Below, piece after piece: positions 11,091 to 19,117 of a stretch of 64,000 nt of DNA. This DNA comes from Streptomyces sp. NRRL F-525. Its GTDB lineage: Bacteria > Actinomycetota > Actinomycetes > Streptomycetales > Streptomycetaceae. The notes under the pieces are model-generated. The model was not told the DNA's origin. It ran no database searches and was given only the letters and a program-made list of their open reading frames with translations. The stretch lies in the NCBI RefSeq assembly GCF_000716605.1, contig NZ_JNXE01000040.1, forward strand, positions 1 to 64,000. Direction: 5' to 3'. Every line of letters starts with the position of its first letter. Position 1 is the first letter of the stretch. The position numbers and the translations under genes are program-made.

Positions 11091-11248
11091 TGGTTGTCCA
11101 CCGTCACATCGTTGAAGGGCAGCAGCGGTTCGGCCCACGGGAAGACGTACTGGAACAGGATGTAGACCACGGCCAGGGCAAGGACGAGCGAGATGAGCGC
11201 CTTGACCCACACGTTGCCCGGCAGATGCCGCCAGATCCAGCCGTACAT
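11087..11248 (-). CDS. Small single-pass membrane protein, function unknown
   Basis: A 53-residue protein (MYGWIWRHLPGN...) with one hydrophobic helix (about 13-33, ALISLVLALAVVYILFQYVF). The ATG at 11248 is preferred to one 16 codons upstream because GGAAGGGA precedes it with normal spacing. Its stop overlaps the pabA start (GTGA). It lies inside the sortase gene unit. I do not recognise a function; it could be a small partner of the sortases or of cell-division proteins. Confidence 0.75.
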   Translation of the reverse strand: MYGWIWRHLPGNVWVKALISLVLALAVVYILFQYVFPWAEPLLPFNDVTVDNQ

Positions 11249-11300
11249 GCCGTCCCTTCCGTCGCGCCACGGCACCAGACTCACGCCGTACGTCACCAGA

Positions 11301-11993
11301 CTAACGGCGCAGCGCGGCTGGTCTCCCGGCCTCCACAGGCTGTGTGGAGTCGAGATGGGCCCAGACGATCAGCCGGTGGCTGTGCCCCCACTCCGGATCG
11401 CACGTGGTCAGCGTGAGATAGCGGCCCGAGGCCGTGTACCCGGACTTACGTGGCACAGGATCGATCACCTCAATGTCGGTGGGCACTGTTTTGTAAGGCC
11501 CTTTGTCGATCCGATACGTGAACCAGGTGGTCCCGTCCGTCAGCACCACCGCGTCGCCCACCCGCAGCTCCGGAAAGTTCACGAAGGGGTTGCCGTACGT
11601 CCGCCTGTGCCCCGCCACCGCGAAGTTCCCGACCTGCCCCAACTGCGCGGTGCCGGCGTAGTGCCCGAGCCCCTTCTTCAGGGTGTTCACGGAGGTGTCC
11701 TCGAGGACCGGCTTGTTCCACGTGAAACCAAGCCGCGGGATGTACATGATCGCGAAAGGCTTGCCGTCCTTGTACGCGACCGGTCTCGCCGGAGCGGCCG
11801 AGGCGGCGGGCGCGGGGGACGCCTTCGGGTGCGCGGTCTGCAGCGACCACTGGTTCTGTAACTGCTCGACCTGGTCGCTCATCGTGCGGTCGGCCTTCAC
11901 GCCGGTCCAGAACAGCACGTAGACCACGAAGAGGACGATCAGGGTGCCCACGGTGATGCAGAGTTCGCTGACGCTCCTGACGATCACGCGCAC
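11301..11993 (-). CDS. Third class E sortase, carries a TTA codon
   Basis: A 230-residue sortase: N-terminal helix (about 8-32, ELCITVGTLIVLFVVYVLFW), an Ala/Pro-rich linker, then the catalytic domain with AGHRRTYG, TLTTCDP (Cys198) and an Arg in SHRLIVW. The WGHSHR segment differs from the TSKYR/TSRYR of the two other sortases, suggesting a different substrate preference. Codon 45 (11859-11861) is TTA, the rare leucine codon read by the bldA tRNA, so translation may depend on development. A near-parS sequence (11715-11728, one mismatch) lies inside the gene. It follows DUF881 by 21 bases. Confidence 0.87.
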   Translation of the reverse strand: MRVIVRSVSELCITVGTLIVLFVVYVLFWTGVKADRTMSDQVEQLQNQWSLQTAHPKASPAPAASAAPARPVAYKDGKPFAIMYIPRLGFTWNKPVLEDTSVNTLKKGLGHYAGTAQLGQVGNFAVAGHRRTYGNPFVNFPELRVGDAVVLTDGTTWFTYRIDKGPYKTVPTDIEVIDPVPRKSGYTASGRYLTLTTCDPEWGHSHRLIVWAHLDSTQPVEAGRPAALRR

Positions 11994-12014
11994 CGGCAGC
12001 TCCCGTACGGCCGC

Positions 12015-12794
12015 TTACTCCACTGGCTTCGCGTAGTGCAGATCCACTGTGCCCGAGTACCCGGGAAGAGTCACCGTCCCGTCGTCGGTCACTTTCCAGC
12101 CGAGCCCGTAGACGTCGACGTACACCTTGTAGTTCTGGATCGCCTTGGACGCCGTCAGCGCCGCCTGCAGCTTCCCCGGGTCCCCGACGGCCGTGATCTT
12201 GTACGGCGGTGAGTAGACCCGGCCCTGGAGGATCAGGGTGTTGCCCACGCAGCGCACGGCGCTGGTCGCGATCAGCCGCTGGTCCATGACCTTGATGCCC
12301 TTGGCGCCGCCCTGCCAGAGGGCGTTCACGACGGCCTGGAGGTCCTGCTGGTGGATGACCAGGTAGTCGGGCTGCGGCTCGGGGTAGCCGGGGAGCTTGG
12401 CGGTAGCGTTGGGCGGGGCGTCGTTGAGGGTGACGGTGAGGGCCTTGCCCTTGAGCTGCTGCGCGCCCGCGGTCTTCTCCAGGGCCGTGAGCTTCTTGTC
12501 GTCGGCCCCGGTGCTGGTGTCGTCCTCCTTGCGGAGGGAGTCGACCTCGTCGCGCAGGACTCCGTTGGCGTCGTTCAGCCGGCCGTTCTTCTGGCTGCGG
12601 TTCTGGATCAGGTCGGACAGCTTCAGCAAAGAGGCGTCCGTGCGGATGTTGGTGCCCTTGGCCGTGTTGAAACTGGTGAAGAAGATGAGCCCCGCGAGGG
12701 CGAAGACGGCCACCGTGAGAATCCGCACGGGACGGAAACGGCGGATACGGGCGGGACTGGTACCCGTCCCGGGGGAGTCGGCAGAATTGCTCAA
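12015..12794 (-). CDS. DUF881-family membrane protein
   Basis: A 259-residue protein with a short cytosolic N-terminus, one membrane helix (about 27-46, [18 protein letters not shown]), a coiled-coil-like charged stretch (about 60-105) and an extracytoplasmic DUF881 domain with [12 protein letters not shown] and RCVGNTLI. The start is TTG, with AAGGAG about ten bases upstream. DUF881 proteins neighbour crgA and pknB across actinobacteria, and a role in division or envelope assembly is suspected but not shown. It is divergent from crgA (142-base gap) and is the first gene of the sortase unit. Confidence 0.85.
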   Translation of the reverse strand: MSNSADSPGTGTSPARIRRFRPVRILTVAVFALAGLIFFTSFNTAKGTNIRTDASLLKLSDLIQNRSQKNGRLNDANGVLRDEVDSLRKEDDTSTGADDKKLTALEKTAGAQQLKGKALTVTLNDAPPNATAKLPGYPEPQPDYLVIHQQDLQAVVNALWQGGAKGIKVMDQRLIATSAVRCVGNTLILQGRVYSPPYKITAVGDPGKLQAALTASKAIQNYKVYVDVYGLGWKVTDDGTVTLPGYSGTVDLHYAKPVE

Positions 12795-12936
12795 CGTACC
12801 CTTATCTCCTTCGGCGCCGCGGAAGCACTACGCTAACGGACGCCCGGGGGAGCACTCAGTGTCCCCTTGTACGCTGCCCCGGAGCCCGCCCCAGTTCCCT
12901 GCGCGGCCACGCAGCGCATCGACAGGAGAGACCCTC

Positions 12937-13191
12937 GTGCCGAAGTCACGTATCCGCAAGAAGGCCGACTACACGCCGCCGCCGGCGAAAGCGGCGACCG
13001 CCATCAAGTTGAACAGCCGTGCCTGGGTCGCTCCGGTCATGCTGGCCATGTTCGTCATCGGGCTGGCATGGATCGTCGTCTTCTACGTCACCGACGGCTC
13101 CATGCCCATCGACAGCCTGGACAACTGGAACATCGTGGTGGGCTTCGGCTTCATCGCCGCCGGGTTCGGCGTCTCCACGCAGTGGAAGTAG
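12937..13191 (+). CDS. crgA: Cell division protein CrgA
   Basis: An 84-residue protein starting at GTG ([16 protein letters not shown]), with AGGAGAG upstream, and two membrane helices (about 33-53 and 64-80) ending in STQWK. The length and both termini match CrgA as I remember it. In Streptomyces CrgA delays FtsZ-ring formation and so coordinates aerial growth with septation; in mycobacteria it is a divisome scaffold. It is divergent from DUF881 and followed by a gene-free DnaA-box cluster. Confidence 0.95.
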   Translation: MPKSRIRKKADYTPPPAKAATAIKLNSRAWVAPVMLAMFVIGLAWIVVFYVTDGSMPIDSLDNWNIVVGFGFIAAGFGVSTQWK

Positions 13192-13485
13192 CGGCGCGAG
13201 CAGCGGTCGAAGCTGCGGCCACCACCCGGTGAACGCAGCTCTGCCCACGACTTTCCGCTGAGTTATCCACAGGCCAGAGAAGTATCCACAGCAGGCCTGG
13301 GGAAAAAGAACGACGATCTGTGGATAACCCACCGGGTGTTGACGCTGGTGTGACTGACACACCGGCAACCGCAAGCCTGTTCGCCCCCTGCCTGACCTGC
13401 ATAAACACGGGTCAGTGACAGGGGGCACAGCTGTTCTCCACGGTATGCACAAGATCCGCCACGCACTGTGGACAACGGTTTGATA
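13192..13485. other. DnaA-box cluster outside oriC
   Basis: This gene-free stretch between crgA and the rhomboid gene contains four DnaA boxes: TTATCCACA 13263-13271, GTATCCACA 13282-13290, TGTGGATAA 13319-13327 and TGTGGACAA 13467-13475. The first, third and fourth are perfect matches to the E. coli or Streptomyces consensus. I recall that S. coelicolor has DnaA-titrating box clusters away from oriC, one of them on the cosmid carrying crgA, which lowers initiation frequency like E. coli datA. This is probably its counterpart. The identification with that cluster is from memory. Confidence 0.75.
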
Positions 13486-14397
13486 TCAGCTGAGCTGAGC
13501 CGTCCTGATCAGCGTCAACACCACGGCGACGACCAGTACGACCGCACAGGTGCCGTACTGGATCAGAGCCCGGCGCTCCCGCGGGGCGTGCACCATCGCG
13601 TACCCGGTGATCACACCGGCGACGAGGCCACCGATGTGGGCCTGCCAGGCGATGTTGCCCCAGCCGAAGGTGAAGATCAGGTTGATCACCAGCAGGGCGA
13701 TGACCGGCCGCATGTCGTACCGGAGCCGGCGCATCAGGACCGCGGTAGCGCCGAAGAGCCCGAAGATGGCACCGGAGGCACCGAGCGAGGGCGAGTTCGG
13801 GGCGGCGAGGAGGTAGGTGAGCGCGCTGCCCGCGAGGCCCGAGACGAAGTACAGGGCGAGATAGCGGGCGCGGCCGAGGGCCGCCTCCAGGGGCCCGCCG
13901 ATCCACCACAGGCTCATCATGTTGAAGATGATGTGGATCGGGCTGGCGTGCAGGAACATCGCGGTCAGCAGCCGGTACGGCTGGCCCTCGGCGACGCCCT
14001 CGACGGAGCCGAAGAGCGGGACGTAGGCCTGGCCGAGAAGTTCGAAATGCTCGGTGAAGCGGTCGCCCACCACCCGCTGGACCAGATACGCGGCGACGCA
14101 GAGACCGATCAGGATCTTGGTGACGAGCCGGGGATCCGCCACCACCGTGCCACCGGCGATCGTCCGGGGCTGGGCCGCGGTCGGGGCGTGCCCGGTACCG
14201 GAGCCGCCGCGGACGCACTCGGGGCACTGGAAACCGACGGACGCGCTGACCATGCACTCGGGGCAGATCGGCTTCTCGCAACGGGTGCAGCGGACGCCGG
14301 TCTCCCGGTCCGGGTGGCGATAACAGACCGGCAGACTCTGGCCGTCCGGGGGCCGCTGCTCCTCCGGGCCCGTCGGGCTGCCTGGCGCCTGGTCCAT
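13486..14397 (-). CDS. Rhomboid-family intramembrane serine protease with N-terminal zinc-binding segment
   Basis: A 303-residue protein. Residues about 20-65 hold paired Cys/His motifs (CYRH, CTRC, CPEC, CPEC) typical of a B-box-like zinc finger. Six or seven membrane helices follow, with the rhomboid dyad Ser (GASGAIFG, about 208) and His (AHIGG, about 254), plus a conserved HASPIHIIFNM segment. Rhomboids cut substrates within the membrane. No substrate can be named. Start ATG at 14397. The zinc finger could recruit cytosolic partners (inference). Confidence 0.9.
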   Translation of the reverse strand: MDQAPGSPTGPEEQRPPDGQSLPVCYRHPDRETGVRCTRCEKPICPECMVSASVGFQCPECVRGGSGTGHAPTAAQPRTIAGGTVVADPRLVTKILIGLCVAAYLVQRVVGDRFTEHFELLGQAYVPLFGSVEGVAEGQPYRLLTAMFLHASPIHIIFNMMSLWWIGGPLEAALGRARYLALYFVSGLAGSALTYLLAAPNSPSLGASGAIFGLFGATAVLMRRLRYDMRPVIALLVINLIFTFGWGNIAWQAHIGGLVAGVITGYAMVHAPRERRALIQYGTCAVVLVVAVVLTLIRTAQLS

Positions 14398-14430
14398 GGG
14401 GTCCCCTCAATCCTTCGTACGCAATGCACC

Positions 14431-14460
14431 GCCCCGCCCATCCTTACGGATGAACGGGGC
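14431..14460 (-). terminator. Possible hairpin terminator after the cyclophilin gene
   Basis: Imperfect inverted repeat (GCCCCG...CATCC / GGATG...CGGGGC) between the cyclophilin stop and the rhomboid start. An internal mismatch and a weak tail make it a low-confidence call. Confidence 0.4.
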
Positions 14461-14535
14461 GTTTGGTTCCCGGCGGTAAGTACTGGTGTCAACCCTGGGA
14501 CCCGGGGCCCGTACAGCCCTGGGACCTGTCCGGCC

Positions 14536-15063
14536 CTAGCGGGTCTCGACGACGACCGACTCGATGATGACGTCCTTCACCGGACGGTCGGTGCGCGGGT
14601 TGGTGTCGGCGGCCGCGATGGTGTCCACGACTTTCTGGCTCGCCGCGTCGGTGACCTCACCGAAGATGGTGTGCTTGCGGGTCAGCCAGGCCGTCGGGGA
14701 GACGGTGACGAAGAACTGCGAGCCGTTGGTGCCCGGCCCGGCGTTGGCCATGGCCAGCAGATAGGGCTTGTCGAAACGCAGGTCCGGGTGGAACTCGTCC
14801 TCGAACTGGTAGCCCGGGCCGCCCGTGCCGTTGCCCAGCGGGTCCCCGCCCTGAATCATGAAGCCCTTGATCACCCGGTGGAAGACCGTACCGTCGTAGA
14901 GCTTGGCCGCGGCCTTCTCACCGGTGGTGGGGTTGGTCCACTCCCGCTCACCCGTGGCGAGTTCGACGAAGTTCTTGACCGTCTTGGGCGCGTGGTTCGG
15001 CAGCAGCCGGACTTCGATGTCGCCGAGGCTGGTCCTGAGGGTGGCGTAGAGCTGCTCGGCCAC
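14536..15063 (-). CDS. Cyclophilin-type peptidyl-prolyl cis-trans isomerase
   Basis: A 175-residue single-domain cyclophilin without signal peptide, hence cytosolic. It shows the core motifs [36 protein letters not shown] and the HTIFGEV end. It speeds prolyl isomerisation during protein folding. The GTG at 15063 has GGAAGG upstream. A homologous gene sits near crgA/pknB in mycobacteria (ppiA). Confidence 0.92.
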   Translation of the reverse strand: MAEQLYATLRTSLGDIEVRLLPNHAPKTVKNFVELATGEREWTNPTTGEKAAAKLYDGTVFHRVIKGFMIQGGDPLGNGTGGPGYQFEDEFHPDLRFDKPYLLAMANAGPGTNGSQFFVTVSPTAWLTRKHTIFGEVTDAASQKVVDTIAAADTNPRTDRPVKDVIIESVVVETR

Positions 15064-15380
15064 GGTCTGCCTTCCGTTGTCTTCCTGTGACTCCCAGATC
15101 CTCGCACGCTCGCTGCACCCCGTCGCCCGACGGCCTTCTCTCGGGGCATTTCCACAGGATCCGCTTGCGGAAATCCGGCCGAGTGGGTCCGGGACAGGGG
15201 CACGGCACCGGGATCCGTGGCATTGTCGACGACAACCCCCCGTTCCCGCGTATTCATCCGTTATTGCACGTGATCGTGACCCGGATGCCCGCCCTCACAT
15301 GCCTCGTCGCTCTCTGACAGGCATGATCCGTAATTGGGTGGATAGACGAAGAACCGTACGCCACCGAGGAGGAGGAACTC
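15064..15380. other. Divergent intergenic region with a 13-bp palindrome
   Basis: This 317-base gap separates the cyclophilin gene (-) from the DUF5324 gene (+) and should hold both promoters. I see ribosome-binding sites at both ends and a perfect palindrome TTGTCG-A-CGACAA at 15223-15235 that could be an operator. No convincing promoter hexamers were found. Confidence 0.4.
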
Positions 15381-16082
15381 GTGACCCGCATCGACAGCGT
15401 GCGCTCCGCGACCGGATCGGCGAAGGACAGCGTGCTGCACGCCGCGGAAGTGGTGGCGCCCTACGCCGACACGGCCAAGGACAGGGCCTCGTACTACGCC
15501 CATGAGGCACGCGTACGACTCGCGCCCAAGGTGTCGCTGGCCGCAGACCAGGCCCGCGTCCAGTACGGCGCCCATGTCGTGCCGCGCCTTGAGCAGGCCC
15601 GCACTCATGTACCGCCGAAGGTCGACCAGGCCGCCCAGGAAGCCGCCGTCCGTACCCGCAAGGCTGCCCAGCAGGCCGCCGAGTACTCACGGCCGAGGAT
15701 CGAGCAGGCGGTCGCCGCCGCGGGCCCGGTCAAGGACGAGGCCGCCGCCCGCGGTGCGGCCGCGTTCGCCGCGCTGCGCGGACAGGTCTCGCCCAAGGAG
15801 ATCCAGAAGCTGGTCCGCAAGCACGAGCGGCGGGCGAGGGCCGGCCGGCTCGCGAAGGGGCTGGCCGTTCTGGGCATCCTGGCGGGCGGTGCTTTCGCCG
15901 CCTGGAAGTGGTGGGACAAGCAGGCCAACCCCGACTGGCTGGTCGAGCCGCCCGCCGCGACCGAGGTGCCCGAGACGGGACACCTCACTTCGGTGGACGG
16001 CAGCCCCGAGGCCGTGCTCGACCCCGAGGTCGAGGCCAAGCAGGCCGAGGACGAAGCCGTCGAGAACGACGAACACCGCTGA
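15381..16082 (+). CDS. DUF5324-family helical membrane protein
   Basis: A 233-residue protein with a GTG start preceded by GGAGGAGGAA. Residues 1 to about 150 are Ala-rich, strongly helical and amphipathic, with repeating AAxxAxVxxAP/QAR-type motifs. One membrane helix follows (about 160-178, AKGLAVLGILAGGAFAAW), then an acidic tail (about 180-233). I recognise it as the streptomycete DUF5324 family; function unknown. The helical repeats suggest a coiled-coil or membrane-surface role. Confidence 0.8.
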   Translation: MTRIDSVRSATGSAKDSVLHAAEVVAPYADTAKDRASYYAHEARVRLAPKVSLAADQARVQYGAHVVPRLEQARTHVPPKVDQAAQEAAVRTRKAAQQAAEYSRPRIEQAVAAAGPVKDEAAARGAAAFAALRGQVSPKEIQKLVRKHERRARAGRLAKGLAVLGILAGGAFAAWKWWDKQANPDWLVEPPAATEVPETGHLTSVDGSPEAVLDPEVEAKQAEDEAVENDEHR

Positions 16083-16098
16083 CGTCCGACGCACTTTC

Positions 16099-16150
16099 AA
16101 CATCGCTGCGGGGCAGGAGACTTGAGGGTCTCCTGCCCCGCAGCGATGTT
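16099..16150 (+). terminator. Terminator hairpin after the DUF5324 gene (22-bp perfect stem)
   Basis: Arms 16099-16120 and 16129-16150 are perfectly complementary with an 8-base loop. The distal arm ends inside the first of two parS-like sites, so the terminator and the ParB site share bases. Confidence 0.85.
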
Positions 16151-16161
16151 TCACGTGGAAC
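16148..16161. promoter_or_regulatory. parS: parS-like site (one mismatch)
   Basis: GTTTCACGTGGAAC differs from the palindromic parS consensus by one base. It abuts the DUF5324 terminator and pairs with an identical copy 23 bases on. Confidence 0.65.
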
Positions 16162-16170
16162 AGTCCCGGG

Positions 16171-16184
16171 GTTTCACGTGGAAC
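16171..16184. promoter_or_regulatory. parS: parS-like site (one mismatch)
   Basis: A second GTTTCACGTGGAAC, carrying the same single change as its neighbour at 16148, which suggests the pair arose together or is maintained together. Confidence 0.65.
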
Positions 16185-16497
16185 AGTCGCGGCCCATCAC
16201 CGGCCTCGACGAACCCCCCGACTTCTTGATTTACGCAAGTTGCCGCGATGACGTTTGCAACGCCCCAGGTGTACAAGCAGCACACAGACTCCCTTAACGG
16301 ACCGCACACCCTCGATTACGCGTCCGCATTCACACCAGCTCACACACCTCCCGCACACGCGGGCACATCATCCCCACATCGCGCCGACGGCCGGCACGAC
16401 GCCCTGCAGACTCCACCCGGCGCCGATATTTGCGCAAACAACTGCAACGAAGAGTCGCCCTTTACGTGACGCACGTCACCTCTAGGGCACAAAGAAA

Positions 16498-16533
16498 CAC
16501 CGGCCGGACGCCACTGAGGGCGACCGGCCGGTG
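16498..16533 (-). terminator. Rho-independent terminator of tRNA-Ala
   Basis: Arms CACCGGCCGG (16498-16507) and CCGGCCGGTG (16524-16533) form a 10-bp stem. Read on the minus strand, it is followed by TTTCTTTG. Confidence 0.8.
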
Positions 16534-16540
16534 CGGGATG

Positions 16541-16613
16541 TGGAGCCTAGGGGAGTCGAACCCCTGACATCTGCCATGCAAAGACAGCGCTCTACCAACT
16601 GAGCTAAGGCCCC
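16541..16613 (-). tRNA. tRNA-Ala (anticodon TGC)
   Basis: A 73-base cloverleaf: acceptor stem GGGGCCT/AGGCTCC with the G3-U70 wobble that identifies tRNA-Ala, a D-arm with AGCTCAGTTGGTAGAGC, an anticodon loop CTTTGCATG, a T-arm GGGGTTCGACTCCCC and discriminator A. CCA is not encoded. It is followed by a hairpin terminator. Confidence 0.97.
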
Positions 16614-16793
16614 GCTAGAGAAGCGTCCGACCGGCAGAACCACACACCGGCGAGCTTCGGAGACCAGCGTACCGGGTCACCCCGGGTATCTCGCAAAAAT
16701 TTGGGGGTCCCGGTGAACGACCACTCTCCGTAAGATGCTCGGCGTGGTTCGCTAGAGCGAACCGCGGTTTTGGGGAAGCGATGGGGAGACGCA

Positions 16794-17342
16794 ATGGACG
16801 CCGCACAGCAGGAAGCCACCGCCAGAGCGCGGGAGCTGCAGCGGAATTGGTACGGGGAGCCTTTGGGGGCGCTCTTCCGTAAGCTCATCGACGATCTTGG
16901 GCTCAACCAGGCTCGTCTCGCGGGGGTGTTGGGACTGTCCGCGCCGATGTTGTCCCAGCTGATGAGCGGTCAGCGGGCGAAGATCGGCAATCCCGCGGTG
17001 GTCCAGCGGGTGCAGTTGCTGCAGGACCTGGCGGGACAGGTCGCGGACGGCAGCGTGAGCGCGGCCGAGGCGACCGAGCGCATGGACGAGATCAAGAAGT
17101 CCCAGGGGGGCTCGGTGCTCAGCAACACCACGACCACGACGAGCAGTTCGGGAGCGCCCACGGTCAAGCGGGTCGTCCGCGAGATCCAGTCGCTGCTGCG
17201 CTCGGTGGCCGCCGCGGGCGACATCATCGACGCGGCGGACACCCTCGCCCCGACCCACCCCGAACTGGCAGAGTTCCTCCGGGTGTACGGCGCCGGCCGC
17301 ACCTCCGACGCGGTCGCGCACTACCAGTCCCACCAGAGCTGA
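16794..17342 (+). CDS. Helix-turn-helix (XRE-like) DNA-binding protein
   Basis: A 182-residue protein. Residues about 20-65 contain a Cro/C1-type helix-turn-helix (LIDDLGLNQARLAGVLGLSAPMLS in two stretches, then QLMSGQRAKIGNP). The rest has a Ser/Thr-rich hinge (about 110-125) and a helical C-terminal domain that may sense or oligomerise. The ATG at 16794 follows GGGGAGA; a TTG at 16770 is less likely. The Ser/Thr kinase gene follows 210 bases downstream in the same direction, so the two may be functionally linked. Target genes unknown. Confidence 0.85.
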   Translation: MDAAQQEATARARELQRNWYGEPLGALFRKLIDDLGLNQARLAGVLGLSAPMLSQLMSGQRAKIGNPAVVQRVQLLQDLAGQVADGSVSAAEATERMDEIKKSQGGSVLSNTTTTTSSSGAPTVKRVVREIQSLLRSVAAAGDIIDAADTLAPTHPELAEFLRVYGAGRTSDAVAHYQSHQS

Positions 17343-17552
17343 GCCTTACGGCCCGGCCGCCGATCGGGGGTTCGGCAGCCGGGCACGCGGCCGGTGAAAA
17401 GCACGAGGGGGTCGTGCCGCTCACCGGGAGCACGTGCGGAACAGCCGCGAGGGAGTGGGAGTGCCATGAGGAACTGCCACGAGGGGGAGTCGTATCGCTC
17501 GTCTCGGGGGAAGCAACGGAGGTAGCCGAAGGGGGAGGAGCGACGCACAGCC

Positions 17553-19091
17553 ATGGGTGAGGTCTTCGCCGGCCGGTACGAACTGGTCGACCCGATCGGG
17601 CGCGGCGGTGTCGGCGCGGTCTGGCGCGCCTGGGACCACCGGCGGCGCCGCTATGTGGCCGCCAAGGTCCTGCAGCAGAGCGACGCGCACTCCCTGCTGC
17701 GCTTCGTCCGGGAACAGGCGCTGCGGATCGACCACCCCCATGTGCTCGCGCCTGCCAGCTGGGCCGCCGACGACGACAAGGTCCTGTTCACCATGGACCT
17801 GGTGGCCGGCGGCTCGCTCGTCCATCTCATCGGGGACTACGGTCCCCTGCCCCCCGCGTTCGTCTGCACGCTGCTCGACCAGCTCCTCTCCGGTCTCGCC
17901 GCGGTGCACGCGGAAGGTGTCGTGCACCGGGACATCAAGCCCGCCAACCTGCTCCTCGAAGCCACCGGCACGGCCCGCCCCCGTCTGCGTCTGTCCGACT
18001 TCGGCATCGCGATGCGGCTGGGCGAGGCACGCCTGACGGAGACCAACCTCGTGGTGGGGACGCCGGGTTACCTCGCGCCCGAGCAGATGATGGGCGCCGA
18101 ACCGGACTTCCCCGCCGACCTGTTCGCCGTAGGACTGGTGGCGCTGTATCTGCTGGAGGGGGCCAAGCCGGACTCCAAGGCGCTGGTGCAGTACTTCGCG
18201 GAGCATGGGACTCCGGGGGCGCCCAAGGGCATCCCCGAGGCGCTGTGGCAGGTCGTGGCGATGCTGCTGCAGCCCGATCCGCAGGCCCGCTTCCGCACCG
18301 CCACAGGGGCACGCAAGGCGCTCGCCGCGGCCGCGGAGCTGCTGCCCGAGCCCGGGCCCGACGACGAGCTGATCGAGATCTTCGACCAAATCGGGCCGCT
18401 GCCTTCGGAGTTCGCGCCCGAGGGTCCGCTGAAGCGGGCTTCCGGGGTGGACACGGGGTCGACGACGACTCCCTCGTCGGGCGGGTCCCCCGAACCCGAG
18501 AACGACCTGGACACCGGTATCGGCAGTGTCAGCGGCTCGGGTCCCGACTCGGCCTGGCCCGGCACCGACTCCGTACCCGTGGATCCGCGGCACGGCATCG
18601 TCTCCCGGCCGACCCCGGCCCCGACTGCCGGCCCAGCTCCCACCCCGACTCCGGCCCCGCCGGCTTCCCCGCCCCTGACTCCGACTCCGTCCCCGTTCCC
18701 GATGTCGGACACCGGCAGCTTCCATCTGCCGCCCCCGCAGGCGCCGTACGGACACCAGGCGGGCCAGGCCGACCACGCGGACCAGGCGCATCAGACAGCC
18801 GAGGCCCATCAGGGCGGCCAGTACCAGCCGCCCATGTACTCCTCCCCCCAGCACTCCTCCCCTCACGACCTCACGCATGTCCTGTCCTCCCCCCAGCCGC
18901 GTGCTGATCCCTCTACTGCTTCATACACCGCTCAGGTCCCGCAGGTTCCACCGTCGGCGCCGCCGGTTCCGCAGCACCGCGGCAGGCGGGCCCGGCGGCG
19001 GCCCGGGCCGCCCGCGAAGGTGGCGATCCCGGTGCTGCTGCTCGCGCTGGCCTGCTATGCGGTGGGGTTCTGGGCGCTGACTCAGATCTGA
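17553..19091 (+). CDS. Membrane Ser/Thr protein kinase without PASTA domains
   Basis: A 512-residue kinase. The N-terminal catalytic domain (about 1-265) has GRGGVGAVW, Lys38, HRDIKPANLLL (Asp127), DFG and APEQMMG. A long Pro/Ser/Thr/His-rich low-complexity region (about 285-480) leads to a C-terminal membrane helix (about 490-509, VAIPVLLLALACYAVGFWAL) that ends almost at the last residue, so there is no extracellular sensor. That tail-anchored form differs from PknB. It could supply the PknA-like activity missing beside pknB, but that is inference. Confidence 0.9.
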   Translation: MGEVFAGRYELVDPIGRGGVGAVWRAWDHRRRRYVAAKVLQQSDAHSLLRFVREQALRIDHPHVLAPASWAADDDKVLFTMDLVAGGSLVHLIGDYGPLPPAFVCTLLDQLLSGLAAVHAEGVVHRDIKPANLLLEATGTARPRLRLSDFGIAMRLGEARLTETNLVVGTPGYLAPEQMMGAEPDFPADLFAVGLVALYLLEGAKPDSKALVQYFAEHGTPGAPKGIPEALWQVVAMLLQPDPQARFRTATGARKALAAAAELLPEPGPDDELIEIFDQIGPLPSEFAPEGPLKRASGVDTGSTTTPSSGGSPEPENDLDTGIGSVSGSGPDSAWPGTDSVPVDPRHGIVSRPTPAPTAGPAPTPTPAPPASPPLTPTPSPFPMSDTGSFHLPPPQAPYGHQAGQADHADQAHQTAEAHQGGQYQPPMYSSPQHSSPHDLTHVLSSPQPRADPSTASYTAQVPQVPPSAPPVPQHRGRRARRRPGPPAKVAIPVLLLALACYAVGFWALTQI

Positions 19092-19117
19092 ATCGTGGAG
19101 AGGGCGAGGCGGGGCGG

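Larger units (their letters stand above)
16083..16540. other. Gene-free region with terminator, two parS-like sites and palindromes
   Basis: Between DUF5324 and tRNA-Ala I see no credible gene; two overlapping frames at 16248-16485 lack streptomycete codon use. The region holds a 22-bp-stem hairpin (16099-16150), two near-parS sites (16148-16161, 16171-16184), the palindrome TTTGCGCAAA (16429-16438), GTGAC-N4-GTCAC (16466-16479) and the tRNA terminator. The 16425-16480 stretch is less GC-rich than its surroundings and may be regulatory. Confidence 0.5.

Noticed and set aside
11715..11728. GTTCCACGTGAAAC as a functional parS
   Set aside because: One mismatch, single, and inside the sortase coding sequence; recorded as near-match only, because ParB usually tolerates few changes and no neighbour supports it.
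16248..16485. Two overlapping 73-76-codon frames before tRNA-Ala
   Set aside because: Two frames are open at once with no third-position GC bias and no ribosome-binding site; they are His/Thr/Pro-rich noise in a regulatory region.
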